Below are positions 19,737 to 29,366 of a stretch of 64,000 nt of DNA, one piece after another. The position numbers were made by a program, and so were the translations under genes. Position 1 is the first letter of the stretch. Each line of letters starts with the position of its first letter. Source of the DNA: an uncultured Pseudomonadota bacterium (GTDB lineage: Bacteria; Pseudomonadota; Gammaproteobacteria; Burkholderiales; Rhodocyclaceae); the NCBI GenBank assembly GCA_903951825.1, contig CAJBDJ010000045.1, positions 1 through 64,000 of the forward strand, written 5' to 3'. The notes beneath the pieces are model-generated. The model made no database searches and was not told the origin of the DNA. It was given only the letters and a program-made list of their open reading frames with translations.

Positions 19737-20635
19737 TGGCCGATTTGGGCAGGCCGCCGCCATCTGCTCTCCGTCAATCGACAGCGTATTCCGGCAAACT
19801 CGGGAGAGATCAGGGGGAGCGTGAATTCACTTTCTCAGGGGCTGACTTTGAACGTGTTCGCAAGCTGATTTATCAGCATGCCGGCATCTCGCTATCACCA
19901 GTCAAACAGGATATGGTTTATTCGCGCCTTGCCCGACGCCTCCGGGCAACCAATATGAATACTTTTGGCGAGTACCTCGATAAACTTGAAAATGGTGGTG
20001 GTGACGAGTGGGAGCGCTTCGTCAATTCATTGACGACCAATCTGACTTCCTTTTTTCGTGAGCCGCACCATTTCCCGATTTTTGCCGAACATCTACAAAA
20101 ACTCGGTACCAAGCAGCCGATTCGTGTGTGGTGCTCTGCTGCTTCAACCGGCGAAGAGCCTTATTCGATTGCCATCACGGTACTTGAGACCTTTGGTAGT
20201 CATGCTTCACACGTTTCGATTGTTGCTTCCGATCTTGATACCAACGTCTTGGCTACTGCGCAAAAAGGCGTTTATCCCGCTGAACGAGTCGAAAAAATGT
20301 CCGCCGAGCGGCTAAAGCGCTTTTTTTTCAAGGGAAGTGGTAGTCAGGAAGGCTACGTTGCGGTACGCCCGGAGCTGAAGCAACTGATCGAGTTTAAGCG
20401 GGTCAATCTCCTGGAGCCTAACTGGCCGGTGCGCGGCCCGCTCGATATTATTTTCTGTCGCAACGTCATGATTTATTTCGACAAACCGACGCAATACAAA
20501 ATTTTGTCGCGCTTTGCGCCACTGATGCAACGTGACGGTTTGATGCTGGCTGGGCACTCCGAGAGCTTTCTGCATGCTGCTGATTTATTCAAATCGTTGG
20601 GCAAGACCGTCTATGCGTTGGCAAAGCCAAGCTAG
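19736..20635 (+). CDS. cheR: Chemotaxis protein methyltransferase CheR
   Basis: VWCSAASTGEEPYSIAI and IIFCRNVMIYFDKPTQ motifs. Confidence 0.95.
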   Translation: MADLGRPPPSALRQSTAYSGKLGRDQGEREFTFSGADFERVRKLIYQHAGISLSPVKQDMVYSRLARRLRATNMNTFGEYLDKLENGGGDEWERFVNSLTTNLTSFFREPHHFPIFAEHLQKLGTKQPIRVWCSAASTGEEPYSIAITVLETFGSHASHVSIVASDLDTNVLATAQKGVYPAERVEKMSAERLKRFFFKGSGSQEGYVAVRPELKQLIEFKRVNLLEPNWPVRGPLDIIFCRNVMIYFDKPTQYKILSRFAPLMQRDGLMLAGHSESFLHAADLFKSLGKTVYALAKPS

Positions 20636-20658
20636 CCTCACGTTCTCAAAGGAATCAA

Positions 20659-21285
20659 GTGCAGCACGATTACGATGAAAATCTCGCAACCAATCGCTAT
20701 TACGACCGGCACTTCGATAGTGAGGCAGCCAAGATTCTCCCTGGTGAGTATTTTGTAACTGACAGTGGTGTTTTGTTGGTCACTGTCCTTGGGTCATGTG
20801 TCGCTGCCTGCATTCGTGACACCAAAACTGGTATGGGCGGCATGAACCACTTTATGTTGCCCGACGATGGTGGTCGCGAGACGATCGGTGCCTCGGCTCG
20901 CTATGGCACTTACGCCATGGAGGTTCTGATCAACCATCTGATGAAAATGGGGGCGCGACGAAATTGTCTGGAAGCCAAGGTGTTTGGTGGGGGGGCGGTG
21001 ATGGCAAGTCTATCAGGCAGCAATGTCGGAACGCGTAATGCCGAGTTCGTTCTAAATTATCTCAAGACAGAGAAAATCCCGATTGTGGCTAAGGATCTGT
21101 TGGATTCATATCCGAGAAAAGTTTACTATTTTCCCGACTCAGGCCGTGTAATGGTCAAAAAGCTGCACCGTGTGCACAACGAAACGCTATTCACTCGCGA
21201 AAAAGATTACAAGGATCGCCTCAGTAGCTCGAGAGTGGAAGGCGAGGTTGAGATATTTTCAGAGATGAAATTTGGTCAACGCTGA
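20659..21285 (+). CDS. cheD: Chemoreceptor glutamine deamidase CheD
   Basis: VTVLGSCVAACIRDTKTGMGGMNHFMLP; GTG start. Confidence 0.94.
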   Translation: MQHDYDENLATNRYYDRHFDSEAAKILPGEYFVTDSGVLLVTVLGSCVAACIRDTKTGMGGMNHFMLPDDGGRETIGASARYGTYAMEVLINHLMKMGARRNCLEAKVFGGGAVMASLSGSNVGTRNAEFVLNYLKTEKIPIVAKDLLDSYPRKVYYFPDSGRVMVKKLHRVHNETLFTREKDYKDRLSSSRVEGEVEIFSEMKFGQR

Positions 21286-21310
21286 ATAATTTTGATTTCA
21301 TGTCGATTAA

Positions 21311-22369
21311 ATGACAAATAAAACGAGAGTTCTGGTGGTGGACGATTCGGCGCTGATGCGTGGATTGCTCACCGAGATGATCAATATGGCCACTGATATG
21401 GAAGTCGTCGGTGCTGCTGCTGATGCGGCTATGGCTCGAGAGATGATCAAGTCACTCGATCCTGATGTTCTGACGCTTGATGTGCAGATGCCAAAAATGG
21501 ATGGTATCGAGTTTCTTGAGCGCTTAATGCGTTTGCGTCCGATGCCGGTAGTGATGGTTTCGGCCTACACGCAATCCGGTTCTGAGACAACGATGAAAGC
21601 CCTTGAGCTTGGGGCTTTTGATTTCATCGGCAAACCTCGCGCCGATGGAATCAACAGCATGGAAGAATACGCGGAGGAGTTGGTAGATAAGCTTCGAGCG
21701 GCAAAAAGTGCCCGCTTGCGCAAATTTGTGTCTCCACCCGCGGGAAGCGCTGCTGGTGCACACCCTCCGTTGACTCCCAGGTCTTTGCCGGTAATGGGAG
21801 CAAGTAACAAGATCATTTTCTTGGGAGCATCGACCGGTGGAACCGAGGCAATCAAGGAATTTCTGACGGGGATACCGGAAAATTCCCCGCCAATCTTGAT
21901 TGTTCAGCACATGCCCGAGGCGTTTACCGCCTCATTTGCCAAGCGCTTGGACTCGCTTTGTGCGTCTAGAGTCATTGAGGCGAAGGGGGGGGAGAAGGTT
22001 GAATCTGGCACCGTTTATGTTGCACCAGGGCATTCGCATATGCAGATTCGTCGAAGCTCATCAGGTTTGGTCACGGAGCTGCTCAGTACCCCCCCCGTCA
22101 ATCGTCACCGTCCATCCGTTGATGTTCTTTTTGACTCGGCGGCGACGGTGGTTGGCAAGCTTGCGATTGCGGTTATGTTAACGGGAATGGGAAAAGATGG
22201 CGCCCAGGGCATGTTGCGTATGCGGCAACTTGGCGCGCGCACTTTTGGACAGGATGAGGCAAGCTGTGTTGTGTATGGTATGCCGAGAGAGGCTTTCTTG
22301 ATCGGTGCAGTGGAGGAGCAGTGCCCGCTTGAGGAGATTGCGCGCAAAGTTTTGCAGGCGGCGCGTTAA
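21311..22369 (+). CDS. cheB: Chemotaxis methylesterase CheB
   Basis: Receiver domain plus [43 protein letters not shown]. Confidence 0.95.
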   Translation: MTNKTRVLVVDDSALMRGLLTEMINMATDMEVVGAAADAAMAREMIKSLDPDVLTLDVQMPKMDGIEFLERLMRLRPMPVVMVSAYTQSGSETTMKALELGAFDFIGKPRADGINSMEEYAEELVDKLRAAKSARLRKFVSPPAGSAAGAHPPLTPRSLPVMGASNKIIFLGASTGGTEAIKEFLTGIPENSPPILIVQHMPEAFTASFAKRLDSLCASRVIEAKGGEKVESGTVYVAPGHSHMQIRRSSSGLVTELLSTPPVNRHRPSVDVLFDSAATVVGKLAIAVMLTGMGKDGAQGMLRMRQLGARTFGQDEASCVVYGMPREAFLIGAVEEQCPLEEIARKVLQAAR

Positions 22370-22449
22370 TGCATTTCCGATACCGCTTGATGCTTGGTGC
22401 CAAAGTATTACACTAGACGCCATTGGTCTAAAAATTAACAGGAAAACTT

Positions 22450-22755
22450 ATGCATACCACGGTAAACAAAGAGTCTTCGAGAGCCACACTCAAATTGAAC
22501 GGTCGTTTTGATTTCAACACGCACCGTGACTTTCGCGCGGCTTATGAGCCATTGCTAGGCGATCCCGAGATCAAGGCACTGGCTGTCGATTTTTCAGGCG
22601 TGGACTACCTGGACAGCTCTGCGCTGGGTATGTTGCTTATGTTGCGCGACAAAATGGGCGGAATGAACAAAGATGTTTCCTTGGAAGGCGTGAAGGGTAA
22701 TGTCAAACAGGTGCTGGATATTGCAAATTTTGGAAAATTGTTTCGTATTTCCTAA
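22450..22755 (+). CDS. STAS-domain protein (anti-sigma factor antagonist-like)
   Basis: VDFSGVDYLDSSALGMLLMLRDKM. Confidence 0.85.
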   Translation: MHTTVNKESSRATLKLNGRFDFNTHRDFRAAYEPLLGDPEIKALAVDFSGVDYLDSSALGMLLMLRDKMGGMNKDVSLEGVKGNVKQVLDIANFGKLFRIS

Positions 22756-22921
22756 ATATCATGGGGCTTCTGGCCGTTAGCGTTAGGGGGCTGGGCAATC
22801 GGCCTGTTGCTTCATTGGGCACGCGAATTTCTGCAAAGATAATCATCGGCAAGGATTCCGGGATCGCTCTGCGTTGTAGTTACACCGATAGGCCGTTTGC
22901 TTGGAGTGCGAGGGAAGACCG

Positions 22922-23899
22922 ATGTCAGAACTGTTGAAAAATATTGATGAACGAACCAAGCTGGCTGGTACCAATAAGCTTGAGATTCTGCTCTTCTTTT
23001 TAGGTGTCGATCCGCGGACGGGGCGCCGCGAAACATACGGAATCAATGTTTTCAAGGTGCGTGAAGTGATGCGCACACCACCGATTACTGCCGCGCCTGA
23101 TATGCCTGCCTCCGTTGAGGGCATGGTCAGTTTACGGGGTGCGTTGGTGCCAGTGATCGATCTGGCCAAATACTCGGGTATCTCGTCCGAAGTGCCCCGA
23201 GAAATCATGATTGTCACTGAATACAACGGACGAACCCAAGGCTTTCTGGTTGAGGGTGTTGATACTATTTTGCGTCTTGACTGGAGCAAAATGCGCGTTC
23301 CTCCCGAAATGCTAATGTCGCAAACTGGCGGATTAGTGACTGCGGTAACAGAATTGGATGACGGTCGCTTGGTGATGATGATGGATGTAGAAAAAGTTCT
23401 TTCAGAAACGACTGCCAACGACAACGAATTGATTTTCCGCAGTGTCGTGCCGATTGACCGACCCGAGTGCACCGTTTTTTATTGTGATGATTCGAGTGTC
23501 GCACGTAAACAAATTGAGCGTACCTTGGCTGTGATGGGCGTTAAAGGTGTGTCTGCAGTCAATGGGATGCGCATGTGGGAAGAGATGGAAAAAATAGCGA
23601 CCTATGCCCAATCAACGGGACGCGCACTTTCTTCGATTATCAATTTGGTTCTTACTGATATCGAAATGCCTGAGATGGATGGATACATCTTGACCAAAAA
23701 AATCAAGTCCGATCCTCGTTTCAATGGCATTCCTGTCATCATGCATTCGTCACTTTCTGGAATGTCAAACCAAAAGCTTGGGCTCTCGGTTGGCGTAGAT
23801 GAATATGTGCCAAAATTCGAACCCCAGCGCCTTTCAGAGACATTGGCGCGGCGCTTGGGGGTTGATGTCAGTCAAATACCCAAGGCAATCTCGGGCTAG
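22922..23899 (+). CDS. cheV: Chemotaxis protein CheV (CheW-receiver fusion), copy 1
   Basis: CheW-like N-terminus then receiver FYCDDSSVARKQIERTL...LTDIEMPEMDGY. Confidence 0.92.
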   Translation: MSELLKNIDERTKLAGTNKLEILLFFLGVDPRTGRRETYGINVFKVREVMRTPPITAAPDMPASVEGMVSLRGALVPVIDLAKYSGISSEVPREIMIVTEYNGRTQGFLVEGVDTILRLDWSKMRVPPEMLMSQTGGLVTAVTELDDGRLVMMMDVEKVLSETTANDNELIFRSVVPIDRPECTVFYCDDSSVARKQIERTLAVMGVKGVSAVNGMRMWEEMEKIATYAQSTGRALSSIINLVLTDIEMPEMDGYILTKKIKSDPRFNGIPVIMHSSLSGMSNQKLGLSVGVDEYVPKFEPQRLSETLARRLGVDVSQIPKAISG

Positions 23900-23910
23900 G
23901 GGAGCGTGCG

Positions 23911-24849
23911 ATGAATCTCATGGAAAATAAAAATCTCTTGGATAGCGTAGATGCGCGGACTCGTCTTGCTGGCTCCAACAAGATGGAAATTTTGTTGTTC
24001 TCCTTGGGAACGAGAGAGGTTTTCGGAATTAACGTATTCAAGGTTCGTGAGGTGGGACGTACGCCGCGAATCACTAAAACGCCTAACATGCCGAGTGGTG
24101 TAGAAGGGCTTATATCCCTGCGCGGGAACGTCATACCGGTACTCTCATTGGCTCCATTCATGCAGTTGGAGGGGGTGCCTCCCGGGCTCGGAAAGACCAT
24201 GATGGTTGCCGAGTATTCAAAGCGCACTTTGGGTTTCCTTGTACATGAAGTCGATAGAATCATTCGTGTTGATTGGGAGCGGGTCAAGGCGCCTGAAAGT
24301 GTTATTTCTGGAAACCAGGGGCTGATTACAGCGGTAATTGATCTTGAAGGCGGTGGGCTGGTTTCCATTCTTGATGTTGAGCAAATACTGGCTAATGCGT
24401 TTGGCGAAGCGATGATTGTTGACATCCCTCCGGCACGTGTTGATCCTGATACCAGCGTTTTTTTTGTCGATGACTCTATCGTCGCCCGGCGCAAGATTGC
24501 CGAGGTTCTAGACAAACTGGGCGTGCGACACAAGCATGCGACCAACGGGATGGAGGCATGGACTCGACTGCGTGGAATAGCGGCTCATTGTCAGCAAAGC
24601 GGTACTAACATCCGAGATGAAATTCGTTTGCTGTTGGTTGATGCCGAAATGCCAGAAATGGATGGCTACGTGCTCACTAAAAACGTTAAATCCGACGCGC
24701 GTTTCGAGGGGGTGCCGATTGTCATGCATTCATCGCTTTCCTCCGAGGCAAATCGTGCCATGGGTAAATCGGTTGGGGTTGATGCTTATGTGGCTAAATT
24801 TGATGCAGAGGCTTTGGCAGACACCTTGCGCCCTCTGATTGAGAGATAA
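23911..24849 (+). CDS. cheV: Chemotaxis protein CheV, copy 2
   Basis: CheW-like plus receiver FVDDSIVARRKIAEVL...LVDAEMPEMDGY. Confidence 0.92.
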   Translation: MNLMENKNLLDSVDARTRLAGSNKMEILLFSLGTREVFGINVFKVREVGRTPRITKTPNMPSGVEGLISLRGNVIPVLSLAPFMQLEGVPPGLGKTMMVAEYSKRTLGFLVHEVDRIIRVDWERVKAPESVISGNQGLITAVIDLEGGGLVSILDVEQILANAFGEAMIVDIPPARVDPDTSVFFVDDSIVARRKIAEVLDKLGVRHKHATNGMEAWTRLRGIAAHCQQSGTNIRDEIRLLLVDAEMPEMDGYVLTKNVKSDARFEGVPIVMHSSLSSEANRAMGKSVGVDAYVAKFDAEALADTLRPLIER

Positions 24850-24870
24850 CGAGAGATACTTGGAGTAAGT

Positions 24871-25263
24871 ATGGCTGATCCAAAATTGAGAATCTTGGTG
24901 GTGGATGATTTTTCGACGATGCGACGCATCGTCCGTAATCTGCTAAAGGAACTCGGCTTTACTAATGTCGACGAGGCGGAAGATGGCGCAATCGCCTTGC
25001 AAAAGCTTCAGGGGGGGGGGTTCGAGTTTGTCGTTACCGACTGGAACATGCCCAATATGGACGGACTGACTTTGCTCCAGACGATTCGGGCAACCCCGAC
25101 ATTGAAGCACTTACCCGTCTTGATGATTACTGCAGAAGCGAAAAAAGAAAACATCATCGCTGCGGCGCAAGCGGGAGCAAGTGGATATATTGTTAAGCCC
25201 TTTACCGCCGGTACGCTTTCCGAAAAGCTGAACAAGATTTTTGAAAAAATGGGCATGGCATAA
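24871..25263 (+). CDS. cheY: Chemotaxis response regulator CheY (next to cheZ)
   Basis: [43 protein letters not shown]. Confidence 0.96.
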   Translation: MADPKLRILVVDDFSTMRRIVRNLLKELGFTNVDEAEDGAIALQKLQGGGFEFVVTDWNMPNMDGLTLLQTIRATPTLKHLPVLMITAEAKKENIIAAAQAGASGYIVKPFTAGTLSEKLNKIFEKMGMA

Positions 25264-25272
25264 GGTAAGAAC

Positions 25273-26115
25273 ATGAGCGCAAATAACGACTCAGGCGACC
25301 TCGAAGCCCTTTTCGACTCAATAGCCGCCGATTTTTCGCCAGCGATACCAGTGACGACGGTTGCTACACCAAAATCCAATGTTCCGACGGGGGATGACGA
25401 CGACCTGCAGGCGCTTTTTGATAGCGTTTCTGCAGAAACACAGCCCCCTAAGGTTGTCGAAAGTGTTGAGCGGGCGGCTGCGGAAAGTTTGTCGGAGGCA
25501 TGGCCTTCTCAGGAGGGAGTTTTCAATCGGATTGGACATATGGCGCGTGCCTTGCACGATACCTTGGGTCAGCTTGGTTACGACAAACTCATTGAGAAAA
25601 CCGTTTCGGCGCTACCGGATGCGAAGGATCGGCTAACTTACATTGCCAATTTGACGGAGCAGGCAGCTTGCCGTGTCCTGAACGCGACTGATATTGCCAG
25701 TCCGTTGGTGGACGACATGGAAAATTCGTCAAAAGCCTTGGGTGCTCGCTGGGACAAGGTGTTTGCCAATCAATTAAGCACTGATGAATTCAAGGCGTTG
25801 GCCATTGAAACACGGGAGTTTCTTAATAAAAAAATTCCGCAAAAAACGCAGGAAACTCACGCGCAACTGACTGAAATCATGATGGCGCAAGACTTCCAGG
25901 ATTTAACCGGGCAGGTGATAAAAAAAGTGGTTGGCTTGGCGCAGGAGCTTGAGTCAGGTTTGATGACAGTCCTCGTTGAGGTGATGCCTGAAACAAAACG
26001 TACAGAAGAGGTTGCCAGCTTGATGAACGGGCCGGTAATTAATAGCCAGGGTAGAACTGATGTTGTAGTTAACCAGAAACAGGTTGACGATCTACTCGAC
26101 AGTTTAGGTTTCTGA
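25273..26115 (+). CDS. cheZ: Protein phosphatase CheZ
   Basis: IMMAQDFQDLTGQVIKKV catalytic segment and C-terminal QVDDLLDSLGF CheY-binding tail. Confidence 0.95.
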   Translation: MSANNDSGDLEALFDSIAADFSPAIPVTTVATPKSNVPTGDDDDLQALFDSVSAETQPPKVVESVERAAAESLSEAWPSQEGVFNRIGHMARALHDTLGQLGYDKLIEKTVSALPDAKDRLTYIANLTEQAACRVLNATDIASPLVDDMENSSKALGARWDKVFANQLSTDEFKALAIETREFLNKKIPQKTQETHAQLTEIMMAQDFQDLTGQVIKKVVGLAQELESGLMTVLVEVMPETKRTEEVASLMNGPVINSQGRTDVVVNQKQVDDLLDSLGF

Positions 26116-26126
26116 GGGGGTCAAAG

Positions 26127-28052
26127 ATGAGCGACTTTGGCGGAATGGAAGACCTTCTGCAAGATTTTTTGCAGGAAGCCCATGATCTTTTGTCAGACGT
26201 AGACAACAAGCTAGTAGAGCTTGAAAAGACGCCGGATGATCGGGGGTTGTTGAACGATATTTTTCGCGGATTTCCCACTGTCAAGGGGGGGGCGGGCTTT
26301 CTCAATGCGAGCGAGTTAGTCACCTTGTGTCATTTGACAGAGAATCTTTTCGACCGCTTGCGCAATGGAGAGCTTGAGTTAAACCCTGAATTGATGGACG
26401 TCATCATGGCGGCTACCAACGGGGTTCGTGAAATGTTCAATGAATTGGGTCAGATGGTTCAGCCTCAGGCGGCGGATCCTCAGGTAATTGCTGCATTGCG
26501 TGGCGCATTAGATGGAACCCCTTCTGTTCCTAGCCAAGGGGTGGCCGAGCCACCCGCGTCGGCAAAAGCTTCCGCCGACGATCCTGCGCCGGTTTCGATT
26601 GGCGTCTCTGGTGAGCCCGATTGGGGAAAACTTCAATCTGCGGTGACTGGTGGAGCGGCAGCAGATGGGGAGTTTATTGCCAAGGAAGAGCCTGTTCCCG
26701 TTGCTAGCGTACCAAAGGCTATTGAAAAATCAGCCGCGCTTGTGCCACCGAATTCGCAAGCGCCATCGCCATTTGGCCGGCGGACGACGGATCGTCCAGG
26801 CGGGCAGGCAACTTCCGCACGTCGTACTGAAGAGCGGGGTCGTGAAAATACGATCCGTGTCGATACGGCTCGACTTGATCAGGTTCTCAATCTTTCGGGT
26901 GAAATCGGTTTGACGAAGAACCGGTTGACCAGCTTACGGGCAGATATTCTCGCCGGCAAAAATGATTCTGAAACCTTGCATGCCCTTGATCAGGCAGTTA
27001 GTCAGCTTGACTTGCTGGTTTCTGATCTGCAGAACTCGGTCATGAAGACCCGTATGCAGCCAATCGGACGCTTGTTTCAGAAATATCCCCGTATTGCACG
27101 CGACTTGGCTCGTCAATTGGGTAAAGACGTCGAATTGGTCTTGTCAGGAGAGGAAACTGAAGTTGACAAGACGATGATTGAGGATTTGGCAGACCCGCTG
27201 ATTCACTTGATCAGAAATGCGGTTGACCATGGCGTTGAGTTGCCAGCTGATCGCCAGGCATCTGGTAAGCCTGTCAAGAGCCTGGTGCGATTGGAGGCTC
27301 GTCAGGAGGGCGATCATATCGTTTTGATCATTGCCGATGATGGCAAGGGGATGAGCCCTGAGCGAATTCGCGCCAAGGCGATCGAAAAGGGCTTGATCAA
27401 CGAGGAGGAGGCCAATACCCTCGACGAACGTCAGAGCCTTAATCTGATTTTCTTGCCTGGCTTTTCGACCATGGAGAAAGTTTCAGATGTTTCAGGTCGC
27501 GGTGTTGGTATGGATGTTGTCAAGACCAATATTCAAAAGCTGAATGGTTCGGTGGAGATTCGCTCCGAGCAAGGCAAAGGCTCGGTTTTCATTATCTCCT
27601 TGCCTCTGACCTTGGCCATCTTGCCGGTGTTGCTGGTTTTGCTTGGTGATCAGCCATTTGCCTTGCCGCTGTCCATGGTTCGTGAAATTCTGCCGATTGA
27701 TCGTGAGCGTATTCAAGAGGTGGGCGGCAAGGAAACCTTGGTGGTACGCGGTGAGGTTTTGCCCGTTGTGACACTTGCGCGTCTGCTCGGTTGGCCTCTC
27801 GAACAGCCTCCGGAGTATGGTGTGTTTATGCAAACTGCTGAACGCAGCTTCATTCTCGGTGTTGACAGCTTTGCCGGGCGCGATGATGCGGTGATCAAAT
27901 CTTTGGAGGACTTCAAGCCAAAGGGAGTAGCTGGAGTAACAACACTTTCTAACGGCCAGATTGTTTTGATTCTGGATATGAAGGAGTTGCTCTCGGATCT
28001 CGGGATGCGAACTGATGTCGGCGGTGGCGGACGCATGCTTGAATTTACTTGA
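26127..28052 (+). CDS. cheA: CheA-like histidine kinase (second copy), HPt His position reads Pro
   Basis: HPt-like DIFRGFPTVKGGAGFL, HATPase N-box [19 protein letters not shown], CheW-like C-terminus. Confidence 0.9.
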   Translation: MSDFGGMEDLLQDFLQEAHDLLSDVDNKLVELEKTPDDRGLLNDIFRGFPTVKGGAGFLNASELVTLCHLTENLFDRLRNGELELNPELMDVIMAATNGVREMFNELGQMVQPQAADPQVIAALRGALDGTPSVPSQGVAEPPASAKASADDPAPVSIGVSGEPDWGKLQSAVTGGAAADGEFIAKEEPVPVASVPKAIEKSAALVPPNSQAPSPFGRRTTDRPGGQATSARRTEERGRENTIRVDTARLDQVLNLSGEIGLTKNRLTSLRADILAGKNDSETLHALDQAVSQLDLLVSDLQNSVMKTRMQPIGRLFQKYPRIARDLARQLGKDVELVLSGEETEVDKTMIEDLADPLIHLIRNAVDHGVELPADRQASGKPVKSLVRLEARQEGDHIVLIIADDGKGMSPERIRAKAIEKGLINEEEANTLDERQSLNLIFLPGFSTMEKVSDVSGRGVGMDVVKTNIQKLNGSVEIRSEQGKGSVFIISLPLTLAILPVLLVLLGDQPFALPLSMVREILPIDRERIQEVGGKETLVVRGEVLPVVTLARLLGWPLEQPPEYGVFMQTAERSFILGVDSFAGRDDAVIKSLEDFKPKGVAGVTTLSNGQIVLILDMKELLSDLGMRTDVGGGGRMLEFT

Positions 28053-28073
28053 CATGCTTTGTTCACTGTTCAT

Positions 28074-28099
28074 AAAAAAGGGGGCTTGCCCCCTTTTTT
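28074..28099 (+). terminator. Rho-independent terminator after the second cheA (symmetrical)
   Basis: AAAAAAGGGGGC-TT-GCCCCCTTTTTT, perfect 12-bp stem. Confidence 0.92.
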
Positions 28100-28199
28100 A
28101 ATTTCCGAAGGTTTGTTTTGTTCTCATGGTGTTGCGGCAGTCTCTTCATAAACAATGTAAATAAAATACGCTACCCCTTTAATTTTCTTGAATTTTTTC

Positions 28200-28230
28200 T
28201 ATAATGCATTCAACCAACTTAGTTGAATGC
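28200..28230 (+). promoter_or_regulatory. Candidate flhB promoter -10 (TATAAT) followed by palindrome GCATTCAAC-CAACTTA-GTTGAATGC
   Basis: TATAAT at 28200-28205; perfect 9-bp inverted repeat 28206-28214 / 28222-28230 directly before the start codon. Confidence 0.45.
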
Positions 28231-28232
28231 TT

Positions 28233-29366
28233 ATGGCAGAAGAGAGTGACCTCGAGAAGACAGAGGAGCCTACAGGTAGGCGACTTGAACAGGCCCGAGA
28301 GAAAGGGCAGGTTCCCCATTCGCGCGAACTTGGCACTTTTTTGGTTTTGATGACGGCTGCAGCCACCTTCTGGATGCTTGGTGGCTGGTTTGTTCAGCGC
28401 GCAATGTTGCTTACCCGCAAGGGGTTCACGCTAGACGCTCAAGTCATGCACGAACCCGCGCTGATGTTGCCGCGTCTGGCAGATTTGTCGATTGATGCGC
28501 TGATTTCCTTTGCTCCGCTAATCGGTTTGCTGGTTTTGGCCGCCGCGCTCCCGCCGTTTTTTCTCAATGCCTGGGTGTTTTCAACCACAGCTCTGATGCC
28601 GGATTTCAAGCGGATGAATCCATTGACTGGAATTGGTCGGATGTTTTCCTGGAACAGCTTGATGGAATTGGCCAAAGCGACGCTTAAGGCAGTGCTTGTC
28701 GGTGGGGTGGGTGTCTTGTTGATCTGGAGGGAGCGTGACGAAATTTTCGGCTTGCTCAGCCAACCACTCGACGCCGCTTTGGCACATGCCGGCAATCTGC
28801 TCAGTTTTACCTTTTTGGTCATGGTGGCGGCGTTGATTTTGATTGTTCTTGCCGATGTGCCATTCCAGCTCTGGCAGTACTACGACAAGTTAAAAATGAC
28901 CAAGGAAGAGGTCAAGCAGGAAATGAAGGAAATGATGGGTGACCCTTTTGTCAAAGGGCGCATCCGTAGCCTTCAGATGCAGGCGGCTCGTAAGCGGATG
29001 ATGTCGGCGGTTCCCAAGGCTGATGTCATCGTTACCAATCCGACACATTTTGCTGTCGCGCTGTCGTACAAGAGCGGCATGGCAGCACCCCGGGTGGTCG
29101 CCAAGGGGATCGGTGTGGTCGCGCAAAAAATCAAGGAGATCGGCGCGCAAAATGCCGTTCCCATGCTTGAGGCACCACCTTTGGCGCGAGCCTTGTACAA
29201 GCACGCAGCCATTGATGACGAAATTCCTTCAGCCCTTTATAACGCGGTCGCTGAAGTACTTGCTTATATTTTTCAACTCAGTCGCTGGCGTGAAACCGGC
29301 GGCAATTATCCGATGCCGCCGCGCAGCTTGCCCGTGCCGCCGGAGCTTGTGCCGGAGGCTATGTAA
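28233..29366 (+). CDS. flhB: Flagellar export protein FlhB
   Basis: EKTEEPTGRRLEQAREKGQVPHSREL and autocleavage motif NPTH. Confidence 0.96.
   Translation: MAEESDLEKTEEPTGRRLEQAREKGQVPHSRELGTFLVLMTAAATFWMLGGWFVQRAMLLTRKGFTLDAQVMHEPALMLPRLADLSIDALISFAPLIGLLVLAAALPPFFLNAWVFSTTALMPDFKRMNPLTGIGRMFSWNSLMELAKATLKAVLVGGVGVLLIWRERDEIFGLLSQPLDAALAHAGNLLSFTFLVMVAALILIVLADVPFQLWQYYDKLKMTKEEVKQEMKEMMGDPFVKGRIRSLQMQAARKRMMSAVPKADVIVTNPTHFAVALSYKSGMAAPRVVAKGIGVVAQKIKEIGAQNAVPMLEAPPLARALYKHAAIDDEIPSALYNAVAEVLAYIFQLSRWRETGGNYPMPPRSLPVPPELVPEAM

Noticed and set aside
25011-25020. G10 tract considered as evidence that cheY is a frameshifted pseudogene
   Set aside because: The reading frame is intact across the tract in the given sequence; only instability is proposed.
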